Below, piece by piece: positions 44,415 to 55,651 of a DNA stretch of 61,398 nucleotides. Under the pieces are notes generated by a model that was not told where the DNA came from, did no database searches, and saw only the letters and a program-made list of their open reading frames with translations. Within the stretch, counting starts at the first letter, position 1. Every line of letters begins with the position of its first letter. The position numbers and the translations under genes are program-made. Origin of the DNA: Fictibacillus nanhaiensis (GTDB lineage: Bacteria > Bacillota > Bacilli > Bacillales > Fictibacillaceae); NCBI GenBank assembly GCA_017052515.1, contig JAFHKR010000033.1:1-61398 (forward strand). Direction: 5' to 3'.

Positions 44415-44603
44415 ATGGCTAAGAAATTAGAAATCACCCTCACTCGTAGTGTTATCGGCCGTCCTGAAAACCAACGTATCGTTGTTAAGACACTTGGTTT
44501 GCGCAAAATGCACCAGACGGTTGTACACGAAGATAACGCGGCTATCCGCGGTATGGTTAACAAGGTGTCTCACCTTTTAACAGTGAAAGAATTAGAAGCT
44601 TAA
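44415..44603 (+). CDS. rpmD: 50S ribosomal protein L30
   Basis: A 62-residue L30 with [36 protein letters not shown] and [12 protein letters not shown]. It follows rpsE by 14 bp, with AAGGAGGG. Confidence 0.97.
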   Translation: MAKKLEITLTRSVIGRPENQRIVVKTLGLRKMHQTVVHEDNAAIRGMVNKVSHLLTVKELEA

Positions 44604-44634
44604 TAAGATAAATAAATCATGAGGAGGTGCTCAG

Positions 44635-45075
44635 ATGAAACTTCATGAGTTGAAGCCATCAGAAGGATCCCGTAAAGTTCGCAACCGTGTAGGTCGCGGT
44701 ATCGGATCAGGCAATGGTAAAACAAGTGGTCGTGGTCATAAAGGTCAAAACTCTCGTTCAGGCGGTGGTGTTAGACCTGGATTCGAAGGTGGACAAAATC
44801 CACTAGCACGTCGTTTACCGAAACGCGGATTCACAAACCCTACTCGTAAAGAGTATGCAGTTGTAAATCTTGAGAAGCTAGTTCGTTTTGAAGAGGGCAC
44901 AGTAGTTACTCCTGAACTTCTTATCGAAACAGGAGTAGTTAGCAGTCTTAAAAACGGAATCAAAGTTCTAGGAAATGGCAAGTTAGAAGCTAAGCTTACA
45001 GTTAAGGCGCACAAATTCTCTGTTTCTGCTAAAGAAGCAATTGAAGCAGCGGGCGGAACTACTGAGGTGATCTAA
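44635..45075 (+). CDS. rplO: 50S ribosomal protein L15
   Basis: L15 assembles late with the 50S central protuberance. The 146-residue protein has a basic glycine-rich N-terminal extension ([20 protein letters not shown]) and the C-terminal [13 protein letters not shown]. Its last base is shared with secY (TAATG). Confidence 0.98.
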   Translation: MKLHELKPSEGSRKVRNRVGRGIGSGNGKTSGRGHKGQNSRSGGGVRPGFEGGQNPLARRLPKRGFTNPTRKEYAVVNLEKLVRFEEGTVVTPELLIETGVVSSLKNGIKVLGNGKLEAKLTVKAHKFSVSAKEAIEAAGGTTEVI

Positions 45076-46376
45076 TGTTCCAGACAATCTCCAACATTAT
45101 GCGTGTGGGTGATCTGAGAAACAAGATATTGTTTACACTTGCTATGCTGGTAGTGTTCCGTCTAGGAACATTTATCCCAGTACCAGGCGTAAATCGCGAT
45201 GTACTGAAATTCAGTACAGGCGACAGTGCTAACATTTTTGGTTTTTTGAATACGTTTGGCGGTGGAGCTTTACAGAACTTCTCCATTTTCGCTATGGGTA
45301 TCATGCCGTATATTACAGCATCGATCATCGTGCAGCTTCTGCAGATGGACGTTGTTCCTAAATTTACGGAGTGGAGTAAGCAAGGTGAAGTTGGGCGTAA
45401 GAAGTTAGCTCAATTCACTCGTTATGGAACTATTGTTCTTGGTTTTATCCAGGCAATCGGTATGTCTATCGGTTTTAACAATCTTTTCCCAGGACTTATT
45501 CAAAACCCTAGTATGTCTACGTATCTTTTTATCGCGTTAGTTTTAACTGCAGGTACTGCATTCTTAATGTGGTTAGGTGAGCAGATTACCCTTAAGGGGA
45601 TTGGAAACGGAATTTCAGTTCTGATTTTTGCGGGGATTGCCGCAGCTATTCCTACAGCAGTTAACCAGCTTTTCACAACGCAATTTGAAGGTGGTAACGA
45701 TCAGTTATTCATGCATATTGTAACGATCGTACTGCTTGCTCTTGCGATTGTACTCATTATTATGGGTGTTATCTTTATTCAACAAGGTGTTCGGAAAATC
45801 CCGATTCAGTATGCAAAGCGAGTCGTTGGAACAAAGCCTGTTGGCGGCCAGTCCACTCATCTTCCGATTAAAGTTAATGCAGCAGGTGTTATCCCGGTTA
45901 TCTTCGCGATTTCCTTGATCATCACGCCAAGAACTGTTGCTGGCTTCTTCGGACAGAATGATGTTACGACTTGGATTATCAACACGTTTGACTACACGAA
46001 ACCAGTCGGAATGATTATATATGCGCTCCTTATTATTGGATTCTCGTATTTCTATACGTTCATCCAAGTAAATCCGGAGCAAATGGCGGAAAACTTAAAG
46101 AAGCAGGGTGGATACATTCCTGGCATTCGTCCAGGAGCTAACACTCAAACTTATATAACAAGAATTCTGTATCGATTAACATTTGTTGGATCTCTATTCC
46201 TGGCTGCAATTGCAGTCCTGCCAGTTGTCTTTACAGCAATTCCAGGTTTGAACCTTCCGCCAGCCATTCAAATTGGTGGAACAAGCTTGCTGATTGTTGT
46301 AGGTGTGGCACTAGACACCATGAAGCAAATTGAGAGTCAGCTGATCAAGCGACACTACAAAGGCTTCATAAAATAA
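45075..46376 (+). CDS. secY: Preprotein translocase channel SecY
   Basis: SecY is the protein-conducting channel of the Sec translocon and works with SecE (18.4 kb here), SecG and SecA. The 433-residue protein has ten predicted membrane segments, starting at ILFTLAMLVVFRLGTFIPVP. A cytoplasmic loop carries the conserved IPIQYAKRVVG, and another PEQMAENLKKQGGYIPGIRPG. It overlaps rplO by one base and lies within the ribosomal protein operon, as is usual. Confidence 0.98.
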   Translation: MFQTISNIMRVGDLRNKILFTLAMLVVFRLGTFIPVPGVNRDVLKFSTGDSANIFGFLNTFGGGALQNFSIFAMGIMPYITASIIVQLLQMDVVPKFTEWSKQGEVGRKKLAQFTRYGTIVLGFIQAIGMSIGFNNLFPGLIQNPSMSTYLFIALVLTAGTAFLMWLGEQITLKGIGNGISVLIFAGIAAAIPTAVNQLFTTQFEGGNDQLFMHIVTIVLLALAIVLIIMGVIFIQQGVRKIPIQYAKRVVGTKPVGGQSTHLPIKVNAAGVIPVIFAISLIITPRTVAGFFGQNDVTTWIINTFDYTKPVGMIIYALLIIGFSYFYTFIQVNPEQMAENLKKQGGYIPGIRPGANTQTYITRILYRLTFVGSLFLAAIAVLPVVFTAIPGLNLPPAIQIGGTSLLIVVGVALDTMKQIESQLIKRHYKGFIK

Positions 46377-46413
46377 GAGCACGGGAAGATTCATCTTCCC
46401 ATATGCTCTTAAA
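46372..46413 (+). promoter_or_regulatory. Hairpin between secY and adk
   Basis: AAGAGCA pairs with TGCTCTT around an inner GGGAAGAT/ATCTTCCC stem. The tail is A-rich instead of T-rich, so on the plus strand it is not a standard terminator. A processing or weak attenuation site is possible. adk starts 30 bp later. Confidence 0.5.
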
Positions 46414-46444
46414 AAAAGACGATTGTGATTTATGGAGGGATTAG

Positions 46445-47841
<1,397 letters not shown>

Positions 47842-47855
47842 GTGAAGGTGATGAG

Positions 47856-48179
47856 ATGGTAAGCGAATCTGATTCGGTACCGAACATAGGTCAACTGGTT
47901 CGGATACTAAAAGGAAGAGACGCAGATCGGTTAGGTGTGATTGTCGGTATTCTCGATGGGCGTTTCGTCCTTGTAGCAGATGGTGACAAAAGAAAGTTTG
48001 ATCGAGCCAAACGCAAGAACCTAAACCACTTAGAACTGCTGGATTTTACTTCTCCGGAAGTTGTTAAAAGCATTCTTGAAACAGGTCGTGTAACCAATGG
48101 CAAATTGCGTTATGCAGTAGCGAAGTTTTCCGACGAGAAAGTCATTGCTCTGAAGAAGGGAGATCAAGTCGATGGCTAA
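47856..48179 (+). CDS. ybzG: KOW-domain RNA-binding protein (YbzG-like)
   Basis: A 107-residue protein with an N-terminal KOW/L14e-like fold ([20 protein letters not shown] and [18 protein letters not shown]), suggesting RNA or ribosome binding. In Bacillus a gene of this type lies between map and infA. Its function is not established. GAAGGTGAT precedes the ATG, and the end overlaps infA by 8 bases, so the pair are coupled. Confidence 0.85.
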   Translation: MVSESDSVPNIGQLVRILKGRDADRLGVIVGILDGRFVLVADGDKRKFDRAKRKNLNHLELLDFTSPEVVKSILETGRVTNGKLRYAVAKFSDEKVIALKKGDQVDG

Positions 48180-48390
48180 AGATGATGTTATTGAGGTCGA
48201 AGGTACAGTAATTGAGCCTCTTCCGAACGCCATGTTTCGTGTTGAACTAGAAAACGGACACAAAGTTCTAGCGCACGTTTCTGGAAAGATTCGTATGCAC
48301 TACATTCGAATTCTTCCAGGGGATAAAGTAACCGTAGAATTGTCTCCGTATGACTTATCACGTGGTCGTATAACGTATCGTTTTAAATAA
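48172..48390 (+). CDS. infA: Translation initiation factor IF-1
   Basis: IF-1 occupies the A site during initiation. The 72-residue OB-fold protein has [39 protein letters not shown] and [13 protein letters not shown]. Its ribosome binding site AAGGGAG lies within the preceding gene. Confidence 0.98.
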   Translation: MAKDDVIEVEGTVIEPLPNAMFRVELENGHKVLAHVSGKIRMHYIRILPGDKVTVELSPYDLSRGRITYRFK

Positions 48391-48422
48391 TCAATGTACT
48401 CCGTGACATAAGGAGGTTATAA

Positions 48423-48539
<117 letters not shown>

Positions 48540-48560
48540 TATACAGGAGGTGCAAAAATT

Positions 48561-48926
48561 ATGGCACGTGTTGCAGGTGTAGATATTCCTCGTGATAAGC
48601 GAGTAGTAATCTCTTTAACATACATCTTCGGTATCGGTAAAACAAAAGCACAGCAAATTCTTGCTGCAGCTGGAGTTTCTGAAGATACACGCGTTCGTGA
48701 TCTTACTGAAGATGAATTAAATAAAATCCGCGAAGTCATCGATGGACACAAAGTGGAAGGTGACCTTCGTCGTGAAGTATCACTAAACATCAAGCGTCTA
48801 ATCGAGATCGGAGCATATCGTGGTGTTCGTCATCGTCGTGGATTACCAGTACGTGGTCAAAACACGAAGAACAACTCCCGTACTCGTAAAGGACCTCGTC
48901 GTACAGTAGCGAATAAGAAAAAGTAA
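48561..48926 (+). CDS. rpsM: 30S ribosomal protein S13
   Basis: S13 forms bridges in the 30S head and contacts P-site tRNA. The 121-residue protein has [20 protein letters not shown], a helix-two-turn-helix, and the basic tail [23 protein letters not shown] precedes the ATG. Confidence 0.98.
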   Translation: MARVAGVDIPRDKRVVISLTYIFGIGKTKAQQILAAAGVSEDTRVRDLTEDELNKIREVIDGHKVEGDLRREVSLNIKRLIEIGAYRGVRHRRGLPVRGQNTKNNSRTRKGPRRTVANKKK

Positions 48927-48946
48927 GTAAAGGAGGTAAACTCTAA

Positions 48947-49342
48947 ATGGCAAAAGCACGTAAGACTAATACACGTAAACGTCGTGTCAAAAAGAATGTT
49001 GAAGTCGGCGTAGCACATATCCGTTCTACATTCAACAACACGATCATTACGATCACTGACACGCACGGGAACGCAATCTCTTGGGCGACTGCTGGTCACC
49101 TAGGATTTAAAGGTTCTCGTAAGTCTACTCCGTTCGCAGCACAAATGGCAGCTGAAACAGCTGGTAAAACTGCAATGGAACATGGTATGAAAACGTTGGA
49201 AGTATCCGTTAAAGGACCTGGTGCTGGACGTGAAGCAGCAATCCGTGCCCTTCAAGCGGTAGGCTTAGAAGTAACAGCTATTCGTGACGTTACTCCTGTA
49301 CCTCACAACGGTTGCCGCCCGCCAAAACGCCGTCGCGTGTAA
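48947..49342 (+). CDS. rpsK: 30S ribosomal protein S11
   Basis: S11 lies on the platform near the mRNA exit. The 131-residue protein has [20 protein letters not shown], the [14 protein letters not shown] loop and the C-terminal [26 protein letters not shown] precedes the ATG. Confidence 0.98.
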   Translation: MAKARKTNTRKRRVKKNVEVGVAHIRSTFNNTIITITDTHGNAISWATAGHLGFKGSRKSTPFAAQMAAETAGKTAMEHGMKTLEVSVKGPGAGREAAIRALQAVGLEVTAIRDVTPVPHNGCRPPKRRRV

Positions 49343-49411
49343 CAATATACACGGTATATATTTCTATAACTTGTCTATAATGGTTATAGTGAAAGTTTTG
49401 GTAAATGATAA

Positions 49412-49463
49412 GTCGGAATGCCTATGGGGAATTTCGGCTGGAAACCTCCAGCCGAGATTCGAC
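49412..49463 (+). promoter_or_regulatory. Structured rpoA leader
   Basis: TCGGCTGG (49434-49441) pairs perfectly with CCAGCCGA (49448-49455). An outer stem GTCGGAAT (49412-49419) / ATTCGAC (49457-49463) can close around it. The structure ends 7 bases before GGAGGG of rpoA, so it could control rpoA translation. No named family is recognised. Confidence 0.5.
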
Positions 49464-49485
49464 GTTTGAAGGAGGGTTCAGTTGA

Positions 49486-50430
49486 ATGATCGAAATCGAA
49501 AAGCCAAGAATTGAGACGGTTGAAATCAGCGACGATGCCACATACGGAAAGTTTGTTGTTGAACCACTTGAACGTGGATACGGGACTACACTAGGCAACT
49601 CCTTGCGTCGTATCTTGTTGTCCTCACTACCTGGTGCAGCAGTTACATCTATTCAGATCAATGGCGTATTGCATGAGTTCTCTACAGTTGAAGGTGTAGT
49701 TGAAGATGTTACAACCATCATCTTAAACTTAAAGAAACTTGCAATGAAGATTTACTCTGATGAAGAGAAGACACTTGAAATCGATGTACAAGGTGACGGT
49801 GTTGTAACAGCTGGCGACATTACGCATGACAGCGATGTTGAAGTCCTTAACCCGGATCTTCATATCGCAACACTAGCAAAAGGAGCTCATTTCCAAATGA
49901 AGCTTCATGCAAAACGTGGTCGTGGTTATGTACAGGCAGAAGGCAATAAACGCGAAGACCTGCCGATCGGAGTAATTCCTGTTGATTCCATTTACACGCC
50001 AATTTCGCGTGTGAACTATCAAGTGGAAAACACTCGTGTAGGACAAGTAACAAACTATGATAAGCTAACGCTTGATGTATGGACAGATGGGAGCATTCGT
50101 CCAGAGGAAGCAGTTTCTCTTGGTGCGAAGATCATTAGCGAACATTTAAACATTTTTGTTGGCTTAACAGATCAAGCTCAGAACGCTGAGATTATGGTAG
50201 AAAAAGAAGAAGACCAAAAAGAAAAAGTACTTGAGATGACGATCGAAGAACTTGATCTTTCTGTTCGTTCTTATAACTGCCTAAAGCGTGCTGGCATTAA
50301 TACAGTTCAAGAACTTGCGAATAAGTCTGAAGAAGACATGATGAAAGTACGCAACCTTGGAAAGAAATCTCTTGAAGAAGTTCAAGAGAAACTTGAAGAG
50401 CTGGGTCTTTCATTACGCGCTGACGATTAA
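49486..50430 (+). CDS. rpoA: RNA polymerase alpha subunit
   Basis: The alpha dimer starts polymerase assembly. The N-terminal domain has [22 protein letters not shown] linker at about 225-245 is followed by the C-terminal domain ([34 protein letters not shown]), which binds UP elements and activators such as Spx. The 314 residues match B. subtilis. AAGGAGGG precedes the ATG. Confidence 0.98.
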   Translation: MIEIEKPRIETVEISDDATYGKFVVEPLERGYGTTLGNSLRRILLSSLPGAAVTSIQINGVLHEFSTVEGVVEDVTTIILNLKKLAMKIYSDEEKTLEIDVQGDGVVTAGDITHDSDVEVLNPDLHIATLAKGAHFQMKLHAKRGRGYVQAEGNKREDLPIGVIPVDSIYTPISRVNYQVENTRVGQVTNYDKLTLDVWTDGSIRPEEAVSLGAKIISEHLNIFVGLTDQAQNAEIMVEKEEDQKEKVLEMTIEELDLSVRSYNCLKRAGINTVQELANKSEEDMMKVRNLGKKSLEEVQEKLEELGLSLRADD

Positions 50431-50488
50431 TTCGTAATACGCGCTTTTTCAAGACGAGAGAGAAACGCGCAGAGGAGGGAATACAAGC

Positions 50489-50851
50489 ATGGGATACCAA
50501 AAGTTAGGTCGTGTATCTGCGGTTCGTAAAGCAATGCTTCGTGATTTAGCTACTGATTTAATCATCAACGAGCGTATTGAAACTACAGAAGCACGTGCAA
50601 AAGAAGTTCGTAAATTTGCTGAGAAAATGATTACGCTTGGTAAGCGTGGAGACCTTCATGCTCGCCGTCAAGCTGCATCGTTCCTTCGTAACGAAGTAGC
50701 AGACGCTGAGTCTGGACAAAGATCTCTACAAAAGCTTTTCAGTGATCTTGCACCTCGCTATGCAGAGCGTAACGGTGGTTACACTCGCATCGCAAAAATC
50801 GGCCCTCGCCGTGGTGATGGTGCACCAATGGTTATCATTGAATTAGTTTAA
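50489..50851 (+). CDS. rplQ: 50S ribosomal protein L17
   Basis: L17 lies near the tunnel exit. The 120-residue protein has [20 protein letters not shown] and the C-terminal [19 protein letters not shown]. It is the last gene of the superoperon, and a terminator follows. Confidence 0.98.
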   Translation: MGYQKLGRVSAVRKAMLRDLATDLIINERIETTEARAKEVRKFAEKMITLGKRGDLHARRQAASFLRNEVADAESGQRSLQKLFSDLAPRYAERNGGYTRIAKIGPRRGDGAPMVIIELV

Positions 50852-50862
50852 TAAAACGTATG

Positions 50863-50907
50863 AAAGGGCGGGATCAAGTCTTCAATGACAATCTTGCCCT
50901 TTTTTAT
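50863..50907 (+). terminator. Terminator of the ribosomal protein superoperon
   Basis: AAAGGGCGGGAT (50863-50874) pairs with ATCTTGCCCTTT (50891-50902), 12 bp with two G-U pairs, followed by T-rich DNA. It lies 11 bp after rplQ. Confidence 0.9.
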
Positions 50908-50939
50908 TTTTATTGAAAAATCTAGTAGTATTTGTGAGA

Positions 50940-51191
50940 GTTGATTTGCGCTCCAGGTGCTCGCTTTCCGCGGGGCAGGCGGTGAGCCCCTTGCCGCTTT
51001 GCGCCTTAAGGGTCTCACCTGTCAAGTTGCAGTGGCTAGCCCCTCGAGGTCAAAAGGTAAATAGCTCAGAAGGCAGAGTGCGCCTTCAAACCCATTTACC
51101 TTTTGCTAGTCGGGGCTGAACGAGCCACTTCCACTCTTCGGACTGACCGCTTGTCCTAGCCGAGAGTCTCACACCATGCGCTCCAATCAAC
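50940..51191 (-). repeat. ~130-bp structured element, copy 6, split by an insertion
   Basis: The left part (50940 to about 51022) and right part (about 51142-51191) match the other copies on the minus strand, including GTTGATTT, CTCGCTTTCCGCGGGGC, GGTGAGCCCCTTGCCGC and CTCCAATCAAC. Between them sits about 120 bp of unrelated DNA that contains its own long hairpin. The composite fills the spacer between rplQ and the ECF genes. Confidence 0.85.
51031..51129. mobile_element. Nested ~100-nt hairpin element inside copy 6
   Basis: Five paired blocks are arranged symmetrically: AGTGGCT/AGCCACT, AGCCCC/GGGGCT, CAAAAGGTAAAT (51051-51062)/ATTTACCTTTTG (51094-51105), and GAAGGC (51069-51074)/GCCTTC (51082-51087), with short unpaired joints. 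The element interrupts another repeat, which argues that it moved there. No transposase or target-site duplication is obvious. It is a non-autonomous element by inference. Confidence 0.6.
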
Positions 51192-51341
51192 TTTTCAATG
51201 AAGGGGCAAACAATTCCAAAGAAAAAACCTTTAGAAAAGTTATTGAAAGTTCGCCGCCCATCATTGTTGAAAATAATTTATATAAACTACTACGAGCAGA
51301 GAGCAGCTTAGAATGAGCAGCAGTTAAGAGGAGGATGTCAC

Positions 51342-52172
51342 ATGGAAAACATCATTACCGTTAAAGATGTGACCTTTAATTATCCGGGAGAAGAGACACC
51401 TACACTTAAAGGTGTAACGCTAGACGTGCATAAAGGGGAATGGCTTTCAATCGTGGGCCATAACGGCTCTGGGAAGTCCACATTGGCAAAAATGCTCAAC
51501 GGACTGTTGTTGCCTAGTGAAGGTGCTGTATATGTCTCACAGTACACGACAGGCCGTCCTGACGACATTTGGGAAGTAAGAAGACTTGTAGGGATGGTCT
51601 TTCAAAATCCTGATAATCAGTTCGTAGGCACAAGCGTACAAGATGATATTGCGTTTGGGCTTGAAAATTTCGGCGTACCGCGTGAAGAGATGGTTAAGCG
51701 TATCAATGAAAGTGTAGCAAGAGTGGGAATGGAAGCTTTCTTAAACCAGGAACCTCATCAGTTATCCGGTGGTCAGAAGCAAAGAGTCGCGATTGCTGGA
51801 ATATTGGCGCAGAAACCTTCTGTTATCGTTTTGGATGAGGCGACATCGATGCTTGATCCGATCGGTAGAATTGAAGTGATCGATACCGTGCGCGAACTGA
51901 ATAAAAAAGAAGGCATCACTGTCATTTCCATCACTCATGATTTAGAGGAAGCGCTAAGTGCAGACAGAGTTGTCGTCATGAAAATGGGAGAGAAGGCAGC
52001 TGAGGGGATACCTGAAGACATTTTTCAGCAGCGTGAACTGTTGAAATCGGCCGGTCTGGATTTACCGTTTTCACTAAAGTTAAGTGAGGCTCTTCGCCAA
52101 CAAGGTGTGGAGCTTGATAAAAGCTATTTAACGCAGGAAGAGCTGGTGAATGCATTATGGAAATTAGCATAA
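51342..52172 (+). CDS. ecfA1: ECF transporter ATP-binding subunit EcfA1
   Basis: One of two ATPases that power the shared energy-coupling module for vitamin uptake (group II ECF, used with separate S components for riboflavin, biotin, folate and others). It has Walker A GHNGSGKST, a Q-loop in GMVFQNPDNQFVG, the signature LSGGQKQRVAIAG, and Walker B VIVLDEATSMLD. The 276-residue length is typical. It overlaps ecfA2 by 16 bp. Confidence 0.95.
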   Translation: MENIITVKDVTFNYPGEETPTLKGVTLDVHKGEWLSIVGHNGSGKSTLAKMLNGLLLPSEGAVYVSQYTTGRPDDIWEVRRLVGMVFQNPDNQFVGTSVQDDIAFGLENFGVPREEMVKRINESVARVGMEAFLNQEPHQLSGGQKQRVAIAGILAQKPSVIVLDEATSMLDPIGRIEVIDTVRELNKKEGITVISITHDLEEALSADRVVVMKMGEKAAEGIPEDIFQQRELLKSAGLDLPFSLKLSEALRQQGVELDKSYLTQEELVNALWKLA

Positions 52173-53023
52173 ACCGTTTAGAGCATCGATATATGGAGGG
52201 AACTCCGTTCGAGAGACGGGCCCTGCACGATATTAACCTCGACATCGCGGATGGTACATTCCTTGCGTTGATCGGGCACACTGGCTCTGGAAAGTCTACG
52301 CTTATCCAACATCTTAACGGATTGTTAAAGCCTTCAGCGGGCTCGATAAAGATGGGCAGTACTGAACTCAAAGCTGGCGGTAAGAAGCAAGATTTGAAAT
52401 CCCTTCGAAAAAAGGCAGGAATTGTTTTTCAGTATCCTGAACATCAGCTTTTTGAAGAAACGGTAGAAAAAGATATTATGTTTGGGCCGCGGAATTTTGG
52501 TATGTCAGAAGAGAGCGCGAAGCTAACAGCTGCTAAAGTGATCGAGATGGTAGGACTACCAGAAAGTGTTCTAACGAAGTCTCCTTTTGACTTAAGCGGC
52601 GGCCAGATGCGCCGTGTGGCGATTGCAGGTGTCCTTGCTATGAATCCCGAAGTGCTGATCTTGGACGAGCCTACAGCAGGTCTAGATCCAGCTGGGCGTG
52701 TAGAGATCATGGAATTGTTCTATTCTCTGCATGAGAGAAACAACCTTACTACGATACTTGTTACTCACAGTATGGAGGATGCGTCGAGATACGCAGATGA
52801 GATCGCTGTGATGCATAAAGGTGAACTGTATCTCCATGGTAAGCCGACGGATATCTTTAATGAGCGAGAAGCACTAAAGAAAGCGGGATTAGATGTACCA
52901 GAGACCGTTCAATTTTTACAAAAGTGGAACGAGAAGTCTGGTCTTCATCTTGCTTTAACGAAATTTACAGTAGAAGAGCTGGCTAAACAAGTTAGTCAGA
53001 GTCTGAAGAAGAGGGGGAACTAG
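52157..53023 (+). CDS. ecfA2: ECF transporter ATP-binding subunit EcfA2
   Basis: The second ATPase of the ECF module. It has Walker [23 protein letters not shown] (Q-loop), the signature [13 protein letters not shown], and Walker [13 protein letters not shown]. The 288-residue length fits. It starts inside ecfA1 and ends 1 bp before ecfT, so the three are translationally coupled. No S component is encoded here, as expected for the shared module. Confidence 0.95.
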   Translation: MEISINRLEHRYMEGTPFERRALHDINLDIADGTFLALIGHTGSGKSTLIQHLNGLLKPSAGSIKMGSTELKAGGKKQDLKSLRKKAGIVFQYPEHQLFEETVEKDIMFGPRNFGMSEESAKLTAAKVIEMVGLPESVLTKSPFDLSGGQMRRVAIAGVLAMNPEVLILDEPTAGLDPAGRVEIMELFYSLHERNNLTTILVTHSMEDASRYADEIAVMHKGELYLHGKPTDIFNEREALKKAGLDVPETVQFLQKWNEKSGLHLALTKFTVEELAKQVSQSLKKRGN

Positions 53024-53024
53024 T

Positions 53025-53822
53025 ATGCTGCAGAATGTAATCATCGGGCAGTATTATCCAGCTTCCTCTCCACTTCATCGAATGGATTCACGTTCGAAGC
53101 TTATTGCTGCCTTCTTCTATTTGTTTATCGTCTTTCTGGCGAACAACTGGGTGACTTACGGAGTACTGATCGCTTTTACAGTCGTAACGATCAGTCTGTC
53201 AAAAGTTCCATTCCGTTTTTTATATAAAGGATTAAAGCCGATTCTTTTGCTCGTCGTGTTTACGATGCTTTTGCATATCTTCTTAACAAAAGAAGGGGAT
53301 CTGCTCTATAAAGCAGGCTTTCTTGAAATTTACGAAGGCGGAGTGATTCAAGGGATATTCATCGCACTAAGACTTTTGCTTCTTGTTATGATGACGTCAC
53401 TTTTGACCTTAACCACAACACCGATCGACATTACAGATGGATTAGAACACTTGTTAGGTCCATTAAAAAAGTGGAAACTGCCTGTTCATGAATTCGCGTT
53501 AATGATGTCGATCTCACTCCGGTTTATTCCAACGCTTTTACAAGAGACGGAAAAGATCATGAAAGCGCAGATGGCACGTGGAGCTGATTTCACGAGCGGA
53601 CCGATCAAAGAACGAGCAAAGGCTTTTGTACCGCTCTTGGTACCGTTATTTGTTTCATCGTTCAAGCGGGCTGAAGAACTCGCTCTAGCGATGGAGGCAA
53701 GAGGATATCGTGGTGGTGAAGGCAGAACTCGACTTCGTGCGCTAGCGTGGCATCAGCGTGATACGTTTGCTCTGCTGCTATTAGCCTTGCTGACCCTTTC
53801 GCTATTCTTATTACGCAATTAA
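53025..53822 (+). CDS. ecfT: ECF transporter transmembrane subunit EcfT
   Basis: EcfT links the ATPases to exchangeable S components. The 265-residue protein has several membrane segments (from [17 protein letters not shown]) and two cytoplasmic coupling helices carrying the AxG motifs, [10 protein letters not shown] and [13 protein letters not shown]. The ATG follows GAGGGGG at the ecfA2 end. Confidence 0.95.
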   Translation: MLQNVIIGQYYPASSPLHRMDSRSKLIAAFFYLFIVFLANNWVTYGVLIAFTVVTISLSKVPFRFLYKGLKPILLLVVFTMLLHIFLTKEGDLLYKAGFLEIYEGGVIQGIFIALRLLLLVMMTSLLTLTTTPIDITDGLEHLLGPLKKWKLPVHEFALMMSISLRFIPTLLQETEKIMKAQMARGADFTSGPIKERAKAFVPLLVPLFVSSFKRAEELALAMEARGYRGGEGRTRLRALAWHQRDTFALLLLALLTLSLFLLRN

Positions 53823-53835
53823 AAGGAGATTGAAC

Positions 53836-54588
53836 ATGGCTCGTATGAAAGTAACCGTAGCTTATGACGGTACTGAGTTTGCTGGATACCAAATACAGCC
53901 TAGCGGCAGAACGGTTCAAGGGACGATACAGGCCGTCCTGCAAAAGATGCACAAAGGGGAACCTGTAGGGATCTTTGCCTCAGGGCGCACGGATGCAGGG
54001 GTTCATGCCATCGGTCAAGTGTTTCATTTTGATACACATATGGAGATTCCATCAGAAGCTTGGGGGAAAGCATTGAATGCGATGCTCCCGAATGATATTC
54101 TGATTAAAGACGTCGAGATGGTAAGCGATGCGTTTCATTCTCGTTTCTCTGCAACAGGTAAAGAGTATCACTATAAAATTTTAAGAAGTAATCAACCAGA
54201 TGTGTTCCAAAGAAATCATATGTTCCATTTTCCTTACTCCTTAAACGTAGAGGATATGAAACAAGCTGCATCGTTATTTTTAGGTACACATGACTTTACC
54301 TCTTTTTCATCTGCAAAGTCGGAAGTGGAAGATAAAATTCGTACGATCTTTGCTTTAGATGTTTTAGAAGAAGGGAACGTCTTAACGCTAAAGGTAAGAG
54401 GTAGTGGATTCTTATATAACATGGTTCGGATTCTGGTTGGTACCCTATTAGAAGTTGGACAAGGGAAACTCAAACCGGAAGAGATTTCTGCGATTATAAA
54501 AGGCAAGGACCGTGCGCTAGCTGGAAAAACAGCTCCGGCAAACGGACTCTATCTCTTTCGTGTAGATTATGCAGATAAAACGGAATAA
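53836..54588 (+). CDS. truA: tRNA pseudouridine(38-40) synthase TruA
   Basis: TruA isomerises uridines 38-40 in the tRNA anticodon arm. The catalytic Asp is in ASGRTDAGVHAIGQV, and the FSATGKEYHYKI and GSGFLYNMVRILVGTL blocks are conserved. The ATG at 53836 is 7 bases after AAAAGGAG. The TTG at 53830 is too close to it, and ATG 53845 is an alternative. This gives 250 residues. It sits between ecfT and rplM as in B. subtilis. Confidence 0.95.
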   Translation: MARMKVTVAYDGTEFAGYQIQPSGRTVQGTIQAVLQKMHKGEPVGIFASGRTDAGVHAIGQVFHFDTHMEIPSEAWGKALNAMLPNDILIKDVEMVSDAFHSRFSATGKEYHYKILRSNQPDVFQRNHMFHFPYSLNVEDMKQAASLFLGTHDFTSFSSAKSEVEDKIRTIFALDVLEEGNVLTLKVRGSGFLYNMVRILVGTLLEVGQGKLKPEEISAIIKGKDRALAGKTAPANGLYLFRVDYADKTE

Positions 54589-54602
54589 TATTTAGGATAC
54601 GC

Positions 54603-54631
54603 TTGACATCGTTGTTTATATATTATAAGAT
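54603..54631 (+). promoter_or_regulatory. Promoter of rplM-rpsI
   Basis: TTGACA (54603-54608) and TAAGAT (54626-54631) with a 17-bp spacer, 14 bp after truA. Confidence 0.75.
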
Positions 54632-54644
54632 ATTATTTGGTATT

Positions 54645-54697
54645 TCTACAGATATCGTCCACATGCCCCGTGTAGATATCTCGGGAAATGTTCACAT
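54645..54697 (+). promoter_or_regulatory. L13-type ribosomal leader
   Basis: The segment has GATATCGTCCACATGCC and GTGTAGATATCTCGGGAA, which fold through CCAC/GTG and the GATATC repeats. This arrangement, just before rplM, corresponds to the L13 leader known from Firmicutes and presumably mediates feedback by L13. Assignment is by position and motif recall. Confidence 0.7.
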
Positions 54698-54738
54698 GAA
54701 TATAATGAATTTGATTGAAGATACAGGAGGGAAAACAC

Positions 54739-55176
54739 ATGCGTACGACTTTCATGGCGAAAGCTTCTGAAGTAGAACGTAAATGGTTTGTGATCGACGC
54801 TGAAGGCAAAACACTTGGACGTCTATCCAGTGAAGTTGCATCTATCCTTCGCGGTAAGCATAAGCCTATTTATACACCACACGTTGACACTGGTGATCAC
54901 GTAATCATCATCAACGCTGAGAAGATTGAATTAACAGGTAAGAAATTAACAGACAAAATTTACTACCGCCACACTGGTCACCCAGGTGGACTGCGTACGA
55001 GAACTGCATTAGAAATGCGTACAACTCGTCCAGTTCAAATGCTTGAGCTAGCAATCAAAGGTATGCTTCCAAAGAACAGCCTTGGTCGCCAAATGTTCAA
55101 AAAGCTTCACGTTTACGCTGGAGCTGAGCACAACAACCAAGCACAAAAACCTGAAAACTACGAGTTACGCGGATAA
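54739..55176 (+). CDS. rplM: 50S ribosomal protein L13
   Basis: L13 is an early 50S assembly protein. The 145-residue protein begins [20 protein letters not shown], with [18 protein letters not shown] and [19 protein letters not shown]. The ATG at 54739 follows AGGAGGG. A frame opening at 54715 precedes that site. Confidence 0.97.
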   Translation: MRTTFMAKASEVERKWFVIDAEGKTLGRLSSEVASILRGKHKPIYTPHVDTGDHVIIINAEKIELTGKKLTDKIYYRHTGHPGGLRTRTALEMRTTRPVQMLELAIKGMLPKNSLGRQMFKKLHVYAGAEHNNQAQKPENYELRG

Positions 55177-55192
55177 AAAGGAGGGTATTTAC

Positions 55193-55585
55193 GTGGCACA
55201 AGTACAATATTATGGCACTGGACGTCGTAAGCACTCCGTAGCGCGTGTACGATTAGTTCCTGGTGAAGGCCGTATCGTAATCAACGGACGTGACATTGAC
55301 GAATTTTTCGGATTAGAAACTTTAAAGCTTATCGTTAAGCAACCACTTAACACAACTGAAACAACTGACAAGTATGACGTATTAGTTACTGTTCATGGCG
55401 GTGGATACACTGGACAAGCAGGAGCTATCCGTCACGGTATCTCTCGTGCGCTTCTAGAAGCAGATCCTGAGTACCGCGGTTCTCTTAAAGCAGCTGGATT
55501 CCTTACTCGTGACGCTCGTATGAAAGAGCGTAAGAAGTATGGACTTAAAGGCGCTCGTCGTGCACCTCAGTTCTCAAAACGTTAA
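55193..55585 (+). CDS. rpsI: 30S ribosomal protein S9
   Basis: S9's C-terminal tail reaches the P-site tRNA. The 130-residue protein begins [20 protein letters not shown] and ends RRAPQFSKR. The GTG at 55193 follows AAGGAGGG. The longer frame from 55082 overlaps rplM and is rejected. Confidence 0.97.
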   Translation: MAQVQYYGTGRRKHSVARVRLVPGEGRIVINGRDIDEFFGLETLKLIVKQPLNTTETTDKYDVLVTVHGGGYTGQAGAIRHGISRALLEADPEYRGSLKAAGFLTRDARMKERKKYGLKGARRAPQFSKR

Positions 55586-55602
55586 TTTCTATTACGTTTA
55601 TC

Positions 55603-55637
55603 AAAACCCTGTTCTCTTTTCGAGAGCGGGGTTTTTT
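55603..55637 (+). terminator. rplM-rpsI terminator
   Basis: AAAACCCTGTTCTC pairs with GAGAGCGGGGTTTT around a TTTTC loop, followed by T-rich sequence. It lies 17 bp after rpsI. Confidence 0.92.
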
Positions 55638-55651
55638 GTTTGTAATGAATC

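Noticed and set aside
46372-46413. Terminator between secY and adk
   Set aside because: The stem is good but the plus-strand tail is A-rich, and adk-map-infA continue the operon, so I list it only as a hairpin.
50913-51119. 68-codon frame after rplQ
   Set aside because: It lies entirely in the composite repeat and has no start signal.
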